Origin: Sarcocystis neurona
Taxonomy: Eukaryota; Apicomplexa; Conoidasida; Eucoccidiorida; Sarcocystidae
Reading direction: 5' to 3'
NCBI GenBank assembly: GCA_000727475.1
Contig: KL647291.1
Span: forward strand, 3,009,957-3,073,956
Length of the DNA: 64,000 bases
The notes beneath the pieces were generated by a model. That model was not told the origin of the DNA. It saw nothing but the letters and a program-made list of their open reading frames with translations, and made no database searches. How positions within the stretch are numbered: the stretch's first letter is position 1; every line of letters starts with the position of its first letter. Both the position numbers and the translations under genes were made by a program. Shown here piece after piece: positions 1-11,095 of this stretch.

Positions 1-1030
1 TTCATAGACAAACATGTCTTCCCCAACCCCCTCATATATCTGCCACATATGTACATATATATATATGTAGATAGATGGATAAGTAGACACGTGTATTGAT
101 TTCTCTCCGTGTTTCTCTTTTTCTGTCTGATCTATACATATATGTGTGTGTCTGTCTCTGTCTGCCGTTCTCTCTACCTCGTGTGTACGTCATTTTCTGT
201 CCTTCTGGATCCCCCACGTATGTCTCTCCTCTTCCCGTCTCCTCTCTATACATATCTTCTTCTGGCCGCCTCCATCCGTGTCTCTGTGTGTGTGTGTGTG
301 TCCCTCTCTCTCTCGATATATATATATATATATATCTGCCTTACGCTGTCACTCTTTCTACATGTGTATCTCTACCTGTGTATTTCTCTGCGTCTCTCTG
401 TCTGTATGTACATATATATATGTATATCTATCTATTCATGTATATATATATATACATATATTTCTCTGCCTTACGCTGTCACTCTTTCTACATGTGTATC
501 TCTACCTGTGTATTTCTCTGCACCTCTCTGTCTGTATATATATATATATGTCTATATATATGTGTATATCTATCTATTCATATGTATATTTCTCTGCCTT
601 TCGCTGTCCCTCCCTCTACGCATGTGCCTCTCTTTCCCTTCATATAGGCTCAACATACATGTGTATATATATAAATATATCTTTGCCTTTCTGCGTCTGT
701 CTGTATACATGTATTTATATATATATATATATATCTCTATATATATAGATATACATATATATATATATATTTCTCTGCCTTTCGCTGTCACTCTCTCTAC
801 ATATGTATCTCTCTAATATATATTTTTCTCTGCCTGTCTCTCTCCGTCTGTCTACATAAGTATGTATATATGTATATGTATACACATATATATATTTCTT
901 GACGTGAGCGTGTGTTGACTCGTATGTGAGAGTGAATACGTCGGTGGAGAGACTTCTGTACGGAATTTTGGGGGTTTTTGTGTCTCCCTGCGTCTGTCTC
1001 CGCGTAAATATTTGCGTATGTGTATGTCTC
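1..1030. repeat. CT/TG/TA low-complexity tract with 130-bp minisatellite
   Basis: The stretch is pyrimidine-rich on the + strand and alternates with TATATA and GTGTGT runs. A unit beginning with TCTGCCTTACGCTGTCACTC recurs near 333, 465, 593 (diverged) and 773 (diverged). The first two copies are about 132 bp apart and nearly identical. Long open frames here translate only as Cys/Tyr/Ile/Ser microsatellite protein and are not credible genes. Confidence 0.8.
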
Positions 1031-1865
1031 TCTGTCTCTGTCTCTTCGCCAATTTTCCACGCGTAGATTTTGTCTGCGTCAACGCCGGAGCGCATGCGTC
1101 GCCTCTCTCGCAGATGTGAGAAGAGAGAGAACAGACGTGCGCGCCGATGCATGCGTCGATGCATGCGGTCAGTATGGAGAACAGATGTTTTCCTCCTCCG
1201 CTTTTTCGACTTTCTTCTCTCTTCCCTTCGTCTCTCCTTCTCCCTGTCCACCGCACTAGTCGTTGAAGAAGTCTTCTCGTACTTCTCTACTAAGGCATTC
1301 CATCTATATACCTCTCTCTCCTCATACATACATATATATATATATATACAAACGTGTATAAAAGCTATAGGGAAGTGAACCTATATATGTATGTATATAT
1401 ATATGTATATGTATGTAGGTGGAATATTGGTGATAAGAGAGGACCTGCTATACCTCTCTCTATAAATATCTCTCTCTATATATGTCTATCTTTACATATA
1501 TATAGGGTCCTTGCGTACGTGGGGGACTTGATACTATGTGTGTATGGGTCTCATGTAGATATATATATATATGTGTACACGTGTGTATATATGTACGTAC
1601 ATATGTTATGGGCAAGTGTACGTATATATATAAGTGTATATGTAATCTTTATTGACAGGAGAGACGCTAGCCGTCTCTCTCTCTCTCTATCTCTCTGTAT
1701 AGGACCAAGGCGTACGGTGGGGACTTGATATTATATGTGTGTGTGTCATATATGTATATGTTATGGAAGAGTGTACGTGCATATATGTGTACGAGTGTGT
1801 ATTTTTCTCTGTAAGAGAGGACTCATGTGTCTCTTTCTGTGTCTGTACGTCGACGGTCATCGTTT

Positions 1866-1982
1866 ACGTGGATATTGGGAAGCTCGTGCTACTGCGTGTG
1901 GGGTGTAGGAAGGCATGTATATGCGCTTGTGTGTAGATTTGTGAAGCAAATCTGCCGGCGTTTGCTGCTGCCGCTGCTGCAG
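1866..1982. repeat. 117-bp direct repeat, copy 1
   Basis: This block and the one at 2461-2577 have identical length and differ at only 5 of 117 positions. Read on the minus strand, each copy begins with a good splice acceptor ending CTGCAG followed by a Gln run and the peptide TPADLLHKSTHKR. Read on the + strand, each copy ends as a pyrimidine-rich acceptor. It may be a duplicated short exon or a duplicated intron end. The differences change amino acids as well as the Gln-codon run. Confidence 0.85.
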
Positions 1983-2460
1983 AAGTCTTCCACCGGAGTG
2001 TTTTGTCTCGACGACGAGATGCTGCTCCTGCGTGCTGCCCATCTACCCCACGCGACCTGCTGATGTTTCTCGGGTGAGGAAGAGGTCGACGCGAAGCAGG
2101 TGGCGGAAAAGATCAGCGAAATGGAGGGGAAATGCCGACAACGAACACACACAGACACACAGACACACACATGCAAAGAGAGAAATGGATGGAGAAAGGA
2201 AGATAAACGGGTATTTAGATGTGTGGCTTCCGCGTTCCCGCACAACAGAGGACGTAGACAGCGAAAAAAAGGCAGACACGTACGTGGCGCAGGAGAGACA
2301 GGAGAGGAGAACAGCAACGGAGACAGAGAGATAGGAGGAGGAGAAGAGACGGGGCAAGAGGGGGGAGACACACAGACAGAGGGAGAGAGACGGGGCGAGA
2401 CGGAGACAAACGGACAGAGGGAGACAGCAGGCGGGCAAGAGAGCAGCACTTAGAGGGGAG

Positions 2461-2577
2461 ACGTGGATATTGGGAAGCTCGTGCTACTGTGTGTGGGGTG
2501 TAGGAAGGTATGTGTATACGCTTGTGTGTAGATTTGTGAAGCAAATCTGCCGGCGTTTGCTGCTGCTGCTGCTGCAG
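2461..2577. repeat. 117-bp direct repeat, copy 2
   Basis: Second copy of the block at 1866-1982, offset by 595 bp in the same orientation. The minus-strand acceptor here (TCTCCCCTCTGCAG) is the stronger of the two. The following minus-strand frame reads poly-Gln, then TPADLLHKSTHKR, and remains open through the block. Confidence 0.85.
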
Positions 2578-2582
2578 AGGGG

Positions 2583-3445
2583 AGACACAGACGCACAAAG
2601 AGAGAGACAGGCAGCGAATGACAAAACACGCGGGGCAACACGGAGTCGAAAATTTGTTAGTGCTGCTGCCATCAACGTCGTTTTGTCGCTATTGCTCCTG
2701 CTGTATCCCTTCCCCTTTCCCACGCATAGAAGTCAGAACAGGATGTTTGTATCCACCATATATATATGCATGTGCACCATAAACTCATACATAGATTCAT
2801 GTATATATATATATATAGAGAGAGGGAGATATATATATATACATATCGTATGTACTTCATTTGTATGTATCTTCATATATATAACATATGTACATCGTAT
2901 ATATATATATGCGGAGACCCGTGTGTCTAACGCAGTGCAGATCGAAATTTTGGCGAAGAAATAGAGACGCACAGAAAGTTCGTGGTGACTTTTCTTCATC
3001 TCCTCCGTCTCATTTTTGCGGCCGTCTCCATCTCTCTTCTCTCTCCGTATCTGCCCATCCCAGTAGATATGAAATATACATAAATATATAATCTATACGA
3101 TATATAGTATATGTATAAACTTGTGTATATTCTCTATAGATGTAGAAGCACCATCTATGTAGGGAGGTAGGGAAATCATGTATGAGAACACCGTCTCATT
3201 AGTGTTCGTATATATATATATATATGGATCGCACTAGATATGAATTAATACACATAAATATATATATGTATATGTGCGTAGTATTTCGTAGGGATATAGA
3301 GAGGGTTGCATTATATAGGAGAAGGAAAATATTGTAGGTCGCGGTGCATTCGTGAAGCCGCCTCTTTTTGCACTTCCCAATATATTAACACGTCAATATG
3401 CATATGCATGCGCATGCAGTCATGTATCACAGGTCCTCATCGGTA
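2583..3445. other. No confident gene; TATA-rich with one weak open frame
   Basis: Apart from TATATA microsatellites, a + strand frame from about 2938 to 3085 follows an acceptor-like CTAACGCAG and ends in a hydrophobic segment. It has no recognisable domain, and open frames of this length are expected by chance. I see nothing else. Confidence 0.4.
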
Positions 3446-3449
3446 TGTC

Positions 3450-3630
3450 TCTGCTACTACAACAATACTACTACTATTGCTACGATACTACGACTATCAC
3501 TATTCCTTCTGTTACTCCTTCTATACTACTACTACTATTACTACTACTATCAATACTACTAAAACTACTATTACTACTATTCCTATCACTACTACTACTA
3601 CTACTATACGACCAGTATAACTATTACTGT

Positions 3631-3662
<32 letters not shown>

Positions 3663-4795
3663 CTTGTAGTCGTCTTCTACGCCAACACCACTACACTAAT
3701 ATTACCACCACTACTGCACTCCTACTACTACTAATACTCTACTCCTGTAGTTTCTTCTACTACTCCGCCTACTACTACAATACTCCTTCTCCTACTACTA
3801 CAACTACTGTACTAATACTACTACTACTCCTGGCGCTACTACTACTACTACTATACTACGATAGTTTCTGTTGCTACTGCTACTAGGACTGCTACTACTA
3901 CTGCTACTCTTACTGTACTACTATAGCTTCTGCTGCTACTACTCCTACTGCTACTACAACAACTACTACCGCAACTACTGCTGCTAGTACTACTGCTACT
4001 ACTCCTATACTACTATAGCTTCTGCTGCTACCACTACTGCTGCTACCACTACTACTGCAACTACTGCTGCTAGTACTACTGCTACTACTCCTATACTAAT
4101 ATAGTGTCTGCTGCTACTTCACTACGGTACCCCTACGACTCCTACTATACTCACCCAACTACTGTACTGCTAGTACTACTACTAGGACTTCAGAATACTC
4201 CTCCTACCCCTACTACTATACTACTATTACTATACTCTTCCCACACCTAGTAGTAGTACTATTACTACTACTGCCACTACTACTACTACCACAATATTAC
4301 TACCACTGCTATGCATACATCTACTACTTCTTTTATACTACCACTGCTACCGCTACTAGTACTACTACTACTGCTAGTACTACGATCACTACTGCTTGTA
4401 GTACTACTACTACGATTACTACTACTGTTACGAGTACTACTACTTGGTCTTCTATACTACTGTTACTATATTATTACCACTACGACTCTTCATCTACTAC
4501 AACTAATACTACACTCCTGTGGTTTCTACTACTACTACTACCACTACCACTACGAGACTCCTTGTACTACCATACTACTACAATTACTACTATATTCTAA
4601 TAGTCGCTGCTACTACTACTACGGTTCTCCTGCGACGACTACCATACTACTACAACTACTTCCCCTATTACCGCTACTTCAAAATACGCCTACTGCTACT
4701 ACTATACTACTCTACTACTACTCCTACTACTATACTGTCACTACTCCTAGTACTAATTCTACAATTACCAGCTCTACTACAAGTGGCCCCGTATC
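3450..4795. repeat. Degenerate ACT/TAC trinucleotide array, about 1.3 kb
   Basis: The + strand is almost entirely imperfect ACT/TAC/CTA triplets with scattered substitutions. It contains a larger tandem duplication of about 93 bp between roughly 3920 and 4105, marked by recurring TATAGCTTCTGCTGCTAC. Frames on either strand would give Tyr, Leu or Thr runs. They are interrupted by stops and lack credible splice sites, so I treat the array as non-coding. Confidence 0.85.
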
Positions 4796-4869
4796 TTTTT
4801 AGAGACGCATATACACCTACATAGGTGTGTATGTACGCGCACGCGTGCCTGTATCTACGCATTCTTCTC

Positions 4870-6380
4870 TGTATAGAGAGTCTGCGTAAGACTCTATTTG
4901 TAGAAGGTGGACGACGCGACCAGAGGGCTGCTGTGCTGCGTTGAAAATGCGAGAAAAAAATCCCGCTGCGCTACCGCGGACCATCGCTGCCACTGCTGCT
5001 ACAGCGCCGCTCCTGCTGCCGCGCGTCGCTGCTGCTGCTACGGTTCTTCTGTCACCACTGCCGTCCTGCGTGTCGTTTGTATGCTGCTGCTGCTGCCTTC
5101 TGCTGTCCTGCTGCTGCGTCCTGTTACTACTGCTGCGTCGTTTCTGCTGCTGCGCTGCCCTTCTCGCTGCGGCTCTGCAAGACTTCTTTTGCTGTACTGC
5201 TGCTGCTGCGTTCTGCTGCTGGAGCCGCCGCTTGTGTTGCTGCTGCTGCTGCTGCGACAATGTGTTGTTCCTCCTGCTGCTGTTGCTGCTGCTGCAGGCG
5301 CACGCATGGCTGCTCGGACAGCTACTTCACCAGATGATATGTGGGGAATCCCCACCGCATCTTCCCTCCCCGGTCCTCCGTTACAAACGCGAAGGGTACT
5401 TCCTTACGCTGCTGCTGCTGCTGCTCTTGCTGCTGCTGCTACGAGAGTATGGCGCGCCTTCTGCGTTTTGGCCGTTGCTGCGGTTGCCGCTGCGGGATAA
5501 TGTTGCCGCTACGCTGCTGCTGCTGCTCTTCTGGGGCCGTTGCTGCTACCGCTCGTGCGCTGCTGCTCCTCCTTCTCCTTCTCCTGCGGCCGGACTGCTG
5601 CTGCCACTGCTTGTTCTTTGTTGCTGCCGCTGCTGATGCTGCAGAGCCGCTTCGTATTGCCTTGCTGCTGAGGTTGCTGCTGCGCGCGCTACTGCTTGCG
5701 TCGTGCTCCTGCTGCTTCGTCCCTGGAGCTGCAGAAGCGCTGCTGCATTTGCTCTCTTCCCGCACTGTCGCATATCTTGCCGGGCTTCAGCTGCTGCGTC
5801 CGGTACTGCGGCGCTGCTGCTGCTTCTGCTTCTTCTGGTGCTGCTGCTGCTCCTGCTTCTGCAGTTGCTGCTGGTTTTTTTTTGGTGCTGCTGCCACTTT
5901 TTCGCCTGCCTCTGCAGCTGCTGCTGGTTTCTTGTTGGTGCTGCTGCCACTTTTTCGCCTGCTCGTGCTGCTGCTGCTGCCTCTTCTGCCGCTGCTAGCC
6001 GTCGACGCGCCACCGCTCTTCTGCTGCCTTTTTCTCATCCGTAACGAGGTGCCGTCTGCGGCTGCTGCTGCTTCGCCTGCTGCTGCATCGCCTGCTGCTG
6101 CATCGCCTGTTGCTGCGTCGCCTGCACCGGAGTCGCCTGCTGCTGCTCCTTCGTATGCTGCTGCTGGTTTCTCACTGCTGTGGTTGCTGCGGTTTTTGCT
6201 GCTGCCGTTGGTGCTGCTGCGCGGCGTCTTTGTGGCAGCAGGGAAATTGGAAGGAAGTGCAGCACGGTGAAGTTGCAGCTGCTTGCCGTCTGCTGCCGTC
6301 GTCTGCGAAGGGCTGCTGCTGCAACCGCCCACAACGCAGCAGCTGCGACGCTCATCCGTGACGCTCAAGTGAGATAAACA
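4870..6380 (-). CDS. Putative Gln/Ala/Ser-rich coding block (hypothetical, exon limits unresolved)
   Basis: The + strand is CTG-rich, so the minus strand carries CAG codons. Minus-strand frames stay open for 198 codons (5787-6383), 155 codons (5546-6013) and 147 codons (4817-5260), with Gln, Ala and Ser runs. Non-repetitive patches look protein-like, for example AGFFSRIFNAAQQ and HLLQIESYADSLYREE near 4.87-4.95 kb. Internal repeats include an approximately 66-bp duplication near 5880-5990 (motif AGEKVAAAP) and 15-bp GDAAA-type units near 6085-6145. Frame switches imply introns or separate exons that I could not place. No function is recognised. Confidence 0.35.
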
Positions 6381-6604
6381 CATCGCTCTTCCTCCGTCGC
6401 ATTTCCTTCTCTCCGTCTCTCACTCCTTCTCACACTCTCGCAATGATAGTCATGGAAAAATCCATTTATATATTTGTACATGTATATTCTATTGACTGGG
6501 CGTAGATATAAAGTGTGCGTGTATATATATATGTATATATGGATATGGAACAGTCGCATTTCTGTGTGTATATATAGGTGTTACATGCACCTCTGAGTAT
6601 TTAT

Positions 6605-6720
6605 ACAACGTGTATATCAATATGTACTCATTCGTATGTCTCTATATCTGTCTGTATGTGTGTGTGTATCAATATGTACTCATTCGTATGTCTGTATGTC
6701 TGTCTGTGTGTGTGTGTATC
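6605..6720. repeat. Approximately 50-bp tandem duplication in TG/TA-rich DNA
   Basis: The string CAATATGTACTCATTCGTAT occurs near 6619 and again near 6669, each copy followed by a TCTGTCTG/TGTGTG tract. The neighbouring sequence (about 6380-6900) is microsatellite and TATA sequence with no credible coding frame. Confidence 0.75.
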
Positions 6721-6978
6721 TCTCTCTCTCTATCTATCTATATATATATATGTGTATACCTATATATAGAGAGAGAAACACACGAATGTGTCTACGTATA
6801 TACACTCACATGTATACCTATGCGTGTACATATGTGTATATATATATATGTGCGTATGTTGTCGGTGTGCATTTGTTTTTCTGTATACTCTTGGACGTGG
6901 ATATAAGTGATAAAACATTTAAAAGTCACGGGCCGTCGGTCGCGTGTGTGGGGTCGCGTCCTCGGGGTTCTCTTGCAG

Positions 6979-7282
6979 AGTTTCATCGAGAGCTGCTTAA
7001 AAATTGACGCAGACACTCGCCCAACGGTGCGCGCGCTGCTGCTGCATCCCTTCCTCGCTGTCGGCAGAAGCAGCAGCTGCAGCAACAGCAGCAGCAGCAA
7101 CAGCAGTAGTACCAACAGCGGCAGCAGCAACAGCAGCAGCCAGTTGCCTCCTGCTGCTGGTAGGCATGTAAGCAGCTCGCCGCATTTCCCCATGCAGCAG
7201 CAGGACGTGCGGGCGGGAGAGAAAGAAGAAAACCACGATGATGAAGGAGACGAAGAAGAAGAAGGGGCAGAAGAAACCACAA
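6979..7282 (+). CDS. Protein kinase, C-terminal catalytic-domain exon (partial)
   Basis: A strong acceptor (GGTTCTCTTGCAG) at 6978 opens a frame whose first 30 or so residues match subdomain XI at the end of eukaryotic protein kinase domains: ESCLKIDADTRPTVRALLLHPF. This has the conserved Arg-Pro-Thr and the His-Pro-Phe end motif. A Ser/Asn-rich and then acidic tail follows. A donor (GTGAGA) at 7283 would end the exon in phase 1. Without that donor the frame continues to a stop at 7314 after a Gln run. The ATP-binding lysine, HRD and DFG motifs are not in this exon, and I did not find them upstream in the window. The earlier exons may lie across a very long repeat-filled intron, or the fragment may be orphaned. 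Confidence 0.55.
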
Positions 7283-7404
7283 GTGAGAAACCTTTGCAGC
7301 AGCAGCAGCAGTAGCCGCACAGGCGACAGCAGCAGCGAATAGCAGCACGCCTCACAGAAATAGAAGGCGGAAGAAAGACTGCAGCAGCTGCAGCAGCGGC
7401 GAAG

Positions 7405-8010
7405 TTGTTGATACCTCTTTGTCTATCTTTTGTCCTGCCGTTACTGTTTGCTGCTGGTGCCTCTGCTGCTACGACTGCCGCGCGCGGGCAGCGCCTTCCA
7501 CGGTTGGAGATTTTTGTGGAGTTGCGCGTCAGCTGCTTCTTTTGTTTTTGCTCGCGGCATGCACGTCTTTGTTTTCTCCTCCTTCCTCTGCAGCTGCCGC
7601 TGCTTCGCTCCGTCTTGCGTGCCCTGCTGCTGGTCTTCGTGTGTGTATTACTTCCTGCTGCCAATGTGATTCCTCTCCTGAGGCTGCTGCTGCTTTGTTG
7701 AATCACCTGCGTAGCCGCACATGCTGCTGCTGCCGCTGCTTCTGCTGGTAGCAGCCACCTTGCCCCGCCCGCCGCTGCTGCCGCTTCTGCTTCTGTGCGT
7801 GCTAATCGTCGTGCTCCCGCTGTTGCTGCTGCGCGGGCTGCTTTGATTACTGCTGCTGCTTCTCATGCTCCTGCTGCAGCTGTGCGTTCTTCTTCTGTTG
7901 CTGCTGCTCCCGCTGGTGTTGCTGCCGCCTGTGTTTTGATGTACGTCCTCCGGCTCGTGTACGGTTCCTGCTGCTGCGGCCTCTGCTGCTCCTGCGTCTT
8001 GTTCCACCGC
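7405..8010 (-). CDS. Possible Ser/Arg/Ala-rich exon(s), hypothetical
   Basis: The + strand is CTG-rich here, so the minus strand carries CAG codons. Minus-strand frames translate to Ser/Arg/Gln/Ala-rich sequence, for example 7648-8007 (119 codons). A + strand frame overlaps its right part (from 7795), so the strand is uncertain. No domain is recognised. Confidence 0.22.
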
Positions 8011-8304
8011 GCCGCAGGCGAGAAAAAGACTGCGCGACCTGTGGTCGAGTTGCGTGGGTCTGCTGCCGCTGCTGCTGCCGGCGGCATCGCATTGCCAATG
8101 CCAAGAGGAGGACGAAGAGGAGCATCAGCAGCAGCAATGACAACGACATCGACAGGCGCCGCTGCTGCTGGGGAACGAGCAGGGCAGCAGCGTTGCTTAC
8201 ACGCAACAGCAGATCGACGGACTGACGCGCATGGGGCTTCTGCTGCTGCTGCTGTTTCTCCTGCGGTTGCTGCTGCGTCTCACCAGTACTCCACGGAATT
8301 GCAG

Positions 8305-8931
8305 GAAAGAAATGAAGGTGAACGGCAGCAGCAAGAGCAGCAACGACAGCAGCGGCAGCAGCAGAATGCTAGCAAAAGCAATCCTTGCGACGTGGGGACG
8401 AGACAAAAAGAAGAGGAGGAAAATGGAGAAGCGGGACAAGGAGAAGAGAAGGAAGAGCACCAACAGATGCATATTAGGAGCAAGAAAGGTGCCGTCACTG
8501 CAGGCGTTTCCTCAAGGCACGAAAGCAGTGAGAGCGACGGCAACAGCAGCAACAGTAGCAAGAACGGCGACAGGAGTTATTATGCGAAGACAGGAAGACT
8601 ATCTGCTTCTCGCTGTCGTGGCAGTGAAGAAGAAGAAGGAAGGGACAGAAGAAGCAGGAGGAGCGGCAGCAGTGACTGCAGGAAGAGAAGTCATGAAGCG
8701 AAGACGAAGAACAGCAGCGATTTCTGGCAGACGAGAAGGCGGTACTCCGATGGAAGAAGCACCCACCTGCTCAGCTGCTGCGACGCGATGTTCGGGGATG
8801 TAGGAGTTCTGGTCCCGCTACTTATTCAGCAGCAGCGCAGCAGCAAACGCAGAGAGGAAGGAGTAGCCTTCTACGGCGGTAACGATCCTCTACAACGGGA
8901 CCACCCCACAAACCGAGAGCAGCAGCAGTAG
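8305..8931 (+). CDS. Hypothetical low-complexity protein exon (Gln, Glu/Lys, Ser-rich)
   Basis: An acceptor (ACGGAATTGCAG) at 8304 leads into a + strand frame open to a stop at 8931. The frame is continuous with a longer 378-codon ORF beginning at 7795. The order of composition is a Glu/Arg/Gln-rich start with a Gln run, an acidic Glu/Lys stretch, a Ser/Asn-rich part, an Arg/Ser-rich part and a Gln end. CAG codons lie on this strand. It lies downstream of the kinase exon on the same strand and could belong to the same gene, but no phase link was established. Function unknown. Confidence 0.38.
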   Translation, partial: ERNEGERQQQEQQRQQRQQQNASKSNPCDVGTRQKEEEENGEAGQGEEKEEHQQMHIRSKKGAVTAGVSSRHESSESDGNSSNSSKNGDRSYYAKTGRLSASRCRGSEEEEGRDRRSRRSGSSDCRKRSHEAKTKNSSDFWQTRRRYSDGRSTHLLSCCDAMFGDVGVLVPLLIQQQRSSKRREEGVAFYGGNDPLQRDHPTNREQQQ

Positions 8932-9180
8932 ACCAGCACCAGCAGGAGCAAGGGCAACAGGCGAGCAGCAGCAGCTGATCAGCAGCAGCTGCAGCGTGAA
9001 AAAGACTGCAGGACTCGATACAGCAGCAGGAGGTGCGGTTCGTCGACGGCACTTACCTACTCGGAACAGAGCCGTGAACAGCGCAAACATTCCCCAGCAG
9101 TAGCAGCGGCAACAGGAGCAGCAGCAACACCAGCAGCAGCACCAGCGGCAGCAGCACCAGCGGCAGCACCAGCAGCAGCA

Positions 9181-9670
9181 GTGACAGCAGCAGCAGGTTT
9201 GAAGGTGAAGCGTTTGAGAGGCGGGAGGTGCTGTAAGGGTGTCATGCTGGGGGTGGGCGTACTTTTTGAGAGGGAAGAACGAAGAAGCAGCAGCAGCAGG
9301 AGAGGGCACTGCAGCACGTGCTGCATGCGCGTAGGCATCTCGATTCAAGAACATCTGTGGACTGTACACCCAGTATTTGTTCAACGCAAACGTACGTGGA
9401 AGTTAAGGTGCGTGTTGAAGTGCCCACGTCTACATCAAGAGTTTGGCGCTTTCTTTTTGACTGGCGAATTTGAAGGGGGAGACAACAAATTCCCACTTGG
9501 CGTGGAGAGGCGGCCGAAACAAGAAGCAGGAACGCTGGGTCTCTGTTGGTGTGCAGCAAAAAGTTCGAGAAAAAGAGAGAGACGCGGTGCAGAGACCAGA
9601 GCACCGTCGTACATGCGCTCTTCAAACTTCTCCTTTGCCATCCATCAATCAAAATTGACGAGCTTCCGCT
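9181..9670 (+). CDS. Weak candidate exon, hypothetical
   Basis: A + strand frame remains open from the CAG-rich tract near 9100 through about 9670. It includes non-repetitive segments such as EHLWTVHPVFVQRKRTWK before entering TATA microsatellites. A competing minus-strand frame of 136 codons covers the same bases. I favour + because CAG codons lie on that strand. No domain is recognised. Confidence 0.22.
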
Positions 9671-9679
9671 GTGTGTCTA

Positions 9680-10380
9680 TCTCTTTCTTCTTATCTCTCT
9701 TTCTCTCTACATATATATATATACATATACACAGATGTAAGTGTCCCTACCGACCTCTCCAGGTGCAGTTATCACCTTATACATATATGTATATATATAT
9801 ATATATATATATGTGCAGGGAGTTTGTAGGTATATCTATATGTATTGGCGTGTATATATATATATATATGCAGAGAGAGAGAAAGGGAGAAGATATGTAT
9901 ATACGTAGATCTAGAGGTGTAAATATACATATTTAGATCTACGTACCTTAGAGAGAGGCGCTGACGTACACGTGTGTCTGTCATATATATATATATATAT
10001 ATCTATATGAATGTGTACGCATGTATTTGCTGCGTGCCAGTAGCGGGCGCAAAGAGGGAGAACGAGAGAGAGCTTTTTTTGTGTATGCGCGTGTATACAT
10101 ACATACAGATATATATAGATAGATAAATATGGAAAACGTATATATATGTATATATATGTATACGTATGTGGACGCATAGATATGCATGAGACCCGTAGAC
10201 ATGGGTACAGAATCAGAGAGAGGGACAGCAGTGTAGGGCTGATTGCCTCAAAGAAAATGTAAGGCCGTGCGCCTACGTGTAAATGTATAGGTAAAACTGT
10301 AGAGACGTCCTGCTCTACAAGTTTACTCGTATGTATATATACGTGTAGACGTATATTTACATATTTGTATATACGTGCAG
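9680..10380. repeat. TATA/GAGA microsatellite tract (intron or intergenic)
   Basis: TATATA, CATACA and GAGAGA runs dominate. The 256-codon minus-strand frame crossing it is low-complexity Tyr/Ile/Ser and is rejected as a gene. Confidence 0.65.
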
Positions 10381-10602
10381 CGTGGAAAAATTTAGAGAGG
10401 CCGAGAGACAAGAGAGAGGAAGAGAGCGCTACAGACGGCAAGTACGCCGGTGGATAGAAGTCGTGTGTCAACAGGCTTCTCTTCCAGACACACGGGCACG
10501 TCGCGATGGGAAAACAGGGAATAATGCAGAAGAAAAAGAAGAGACGGCGAAAGAGAAAAAGAACAGAGGAGAAAGAAAAACAGCAAGAGGACATCCGACT
10601 GC
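10381..10602 (+). CDS. Hypothetical charged coiled-coil-like exon
   Basis: A good acceptor (TTGTATATACGTGCAG) ends at 10380. The frame after one leftover base reads VEKFREAERQERGRER and continues through Arg/Glu/Lys-rich sequence including RRWIEVVCQQASLP for about 70 codons. The composition suggests an alpha-helical charged region. The 3' end is not fixed. A GTACAT donor near 10611 is possible. It lies on the same strand as the kinase and 8305 exons. Function unknown. Confidence 0.4.
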
Positions 10603-11003
10603 TGTACACGTACATCTCTGTATGCACACGTGTGAGGCCGTCACGCGTGCCGCCTTCCTCATCTCTCCTCTCTCTTAACACGTCTCCATCCAGATATATT
10701 GAACACGCGAGAGAATATATATATATAGTGGATAGGCATCGACTACATTTATATATATATATATAAATGAGCAGCTACACACATATATCTCCATAAAGGA
10801 GAATATATGTATGAATATATATATATATATATGTATGTGGGTATGGATGAACGGATACGTACGTCAGTAGATACTCGTCTGTATACAGGTGCGCGCGTGT
10901 GACAGTCAGTAGGCAGTATGTGTCTACGTGCAGACGAACAGACACACACATGAGCAGAATTATATATATATATATACATACATATGTGTACGCGTGCGCA
11001 CAC

Positions 11004-11095
11004 GACAGCAAGTAGGCGGCAGCAGGTGATTCGCTTTGTAGGTAGTACTCGCTGTTGGACTTCTCGAGGGCGTCTCTGCCGAGGACCCTCTCCAC
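11004..11095 (-). CDS. Short hypothetical exon
   Basis: On the minus strand an acceptor (GAACTGCTGCGCAG) opens a frame reading VERVLGRDALEKSNSEYY and onward. Its strong G/C-ending codon use looks coding, in contrast to the surrounding TATA DNA. The donor is not clear; a GTGTGC near 11004 is a weak candidate. No homologue is recognised. On the + strand the same bases give only a less convincing frame. Confidence 0.35.

Noticed and set aside
96..816. Several + strand open frames of 180-235 codons at the left end
   Set aside because: They translate only the TATA/CTCT/GTGT microsatellites into Tyr/Ile/Ser/Cys strings, overlap in all three registers and have no non-repetitive segment.
4941..6270. 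Long + strand frames rich in Leu, Cys and Ala
   Set aside because: They are the CTG-strand shadow of the CAG-coding minus strand. Leu/Cys runs of this kind are not seen in the convincing exons of the window.
9911..10681. 256-codon minus-strand frame
   Set aside because: Low-complexity Tyr/Ile/Ser/Leu sequence running through TATA and GAGA repeats. A + strand exon with a proper acceptor fits part of the region better.
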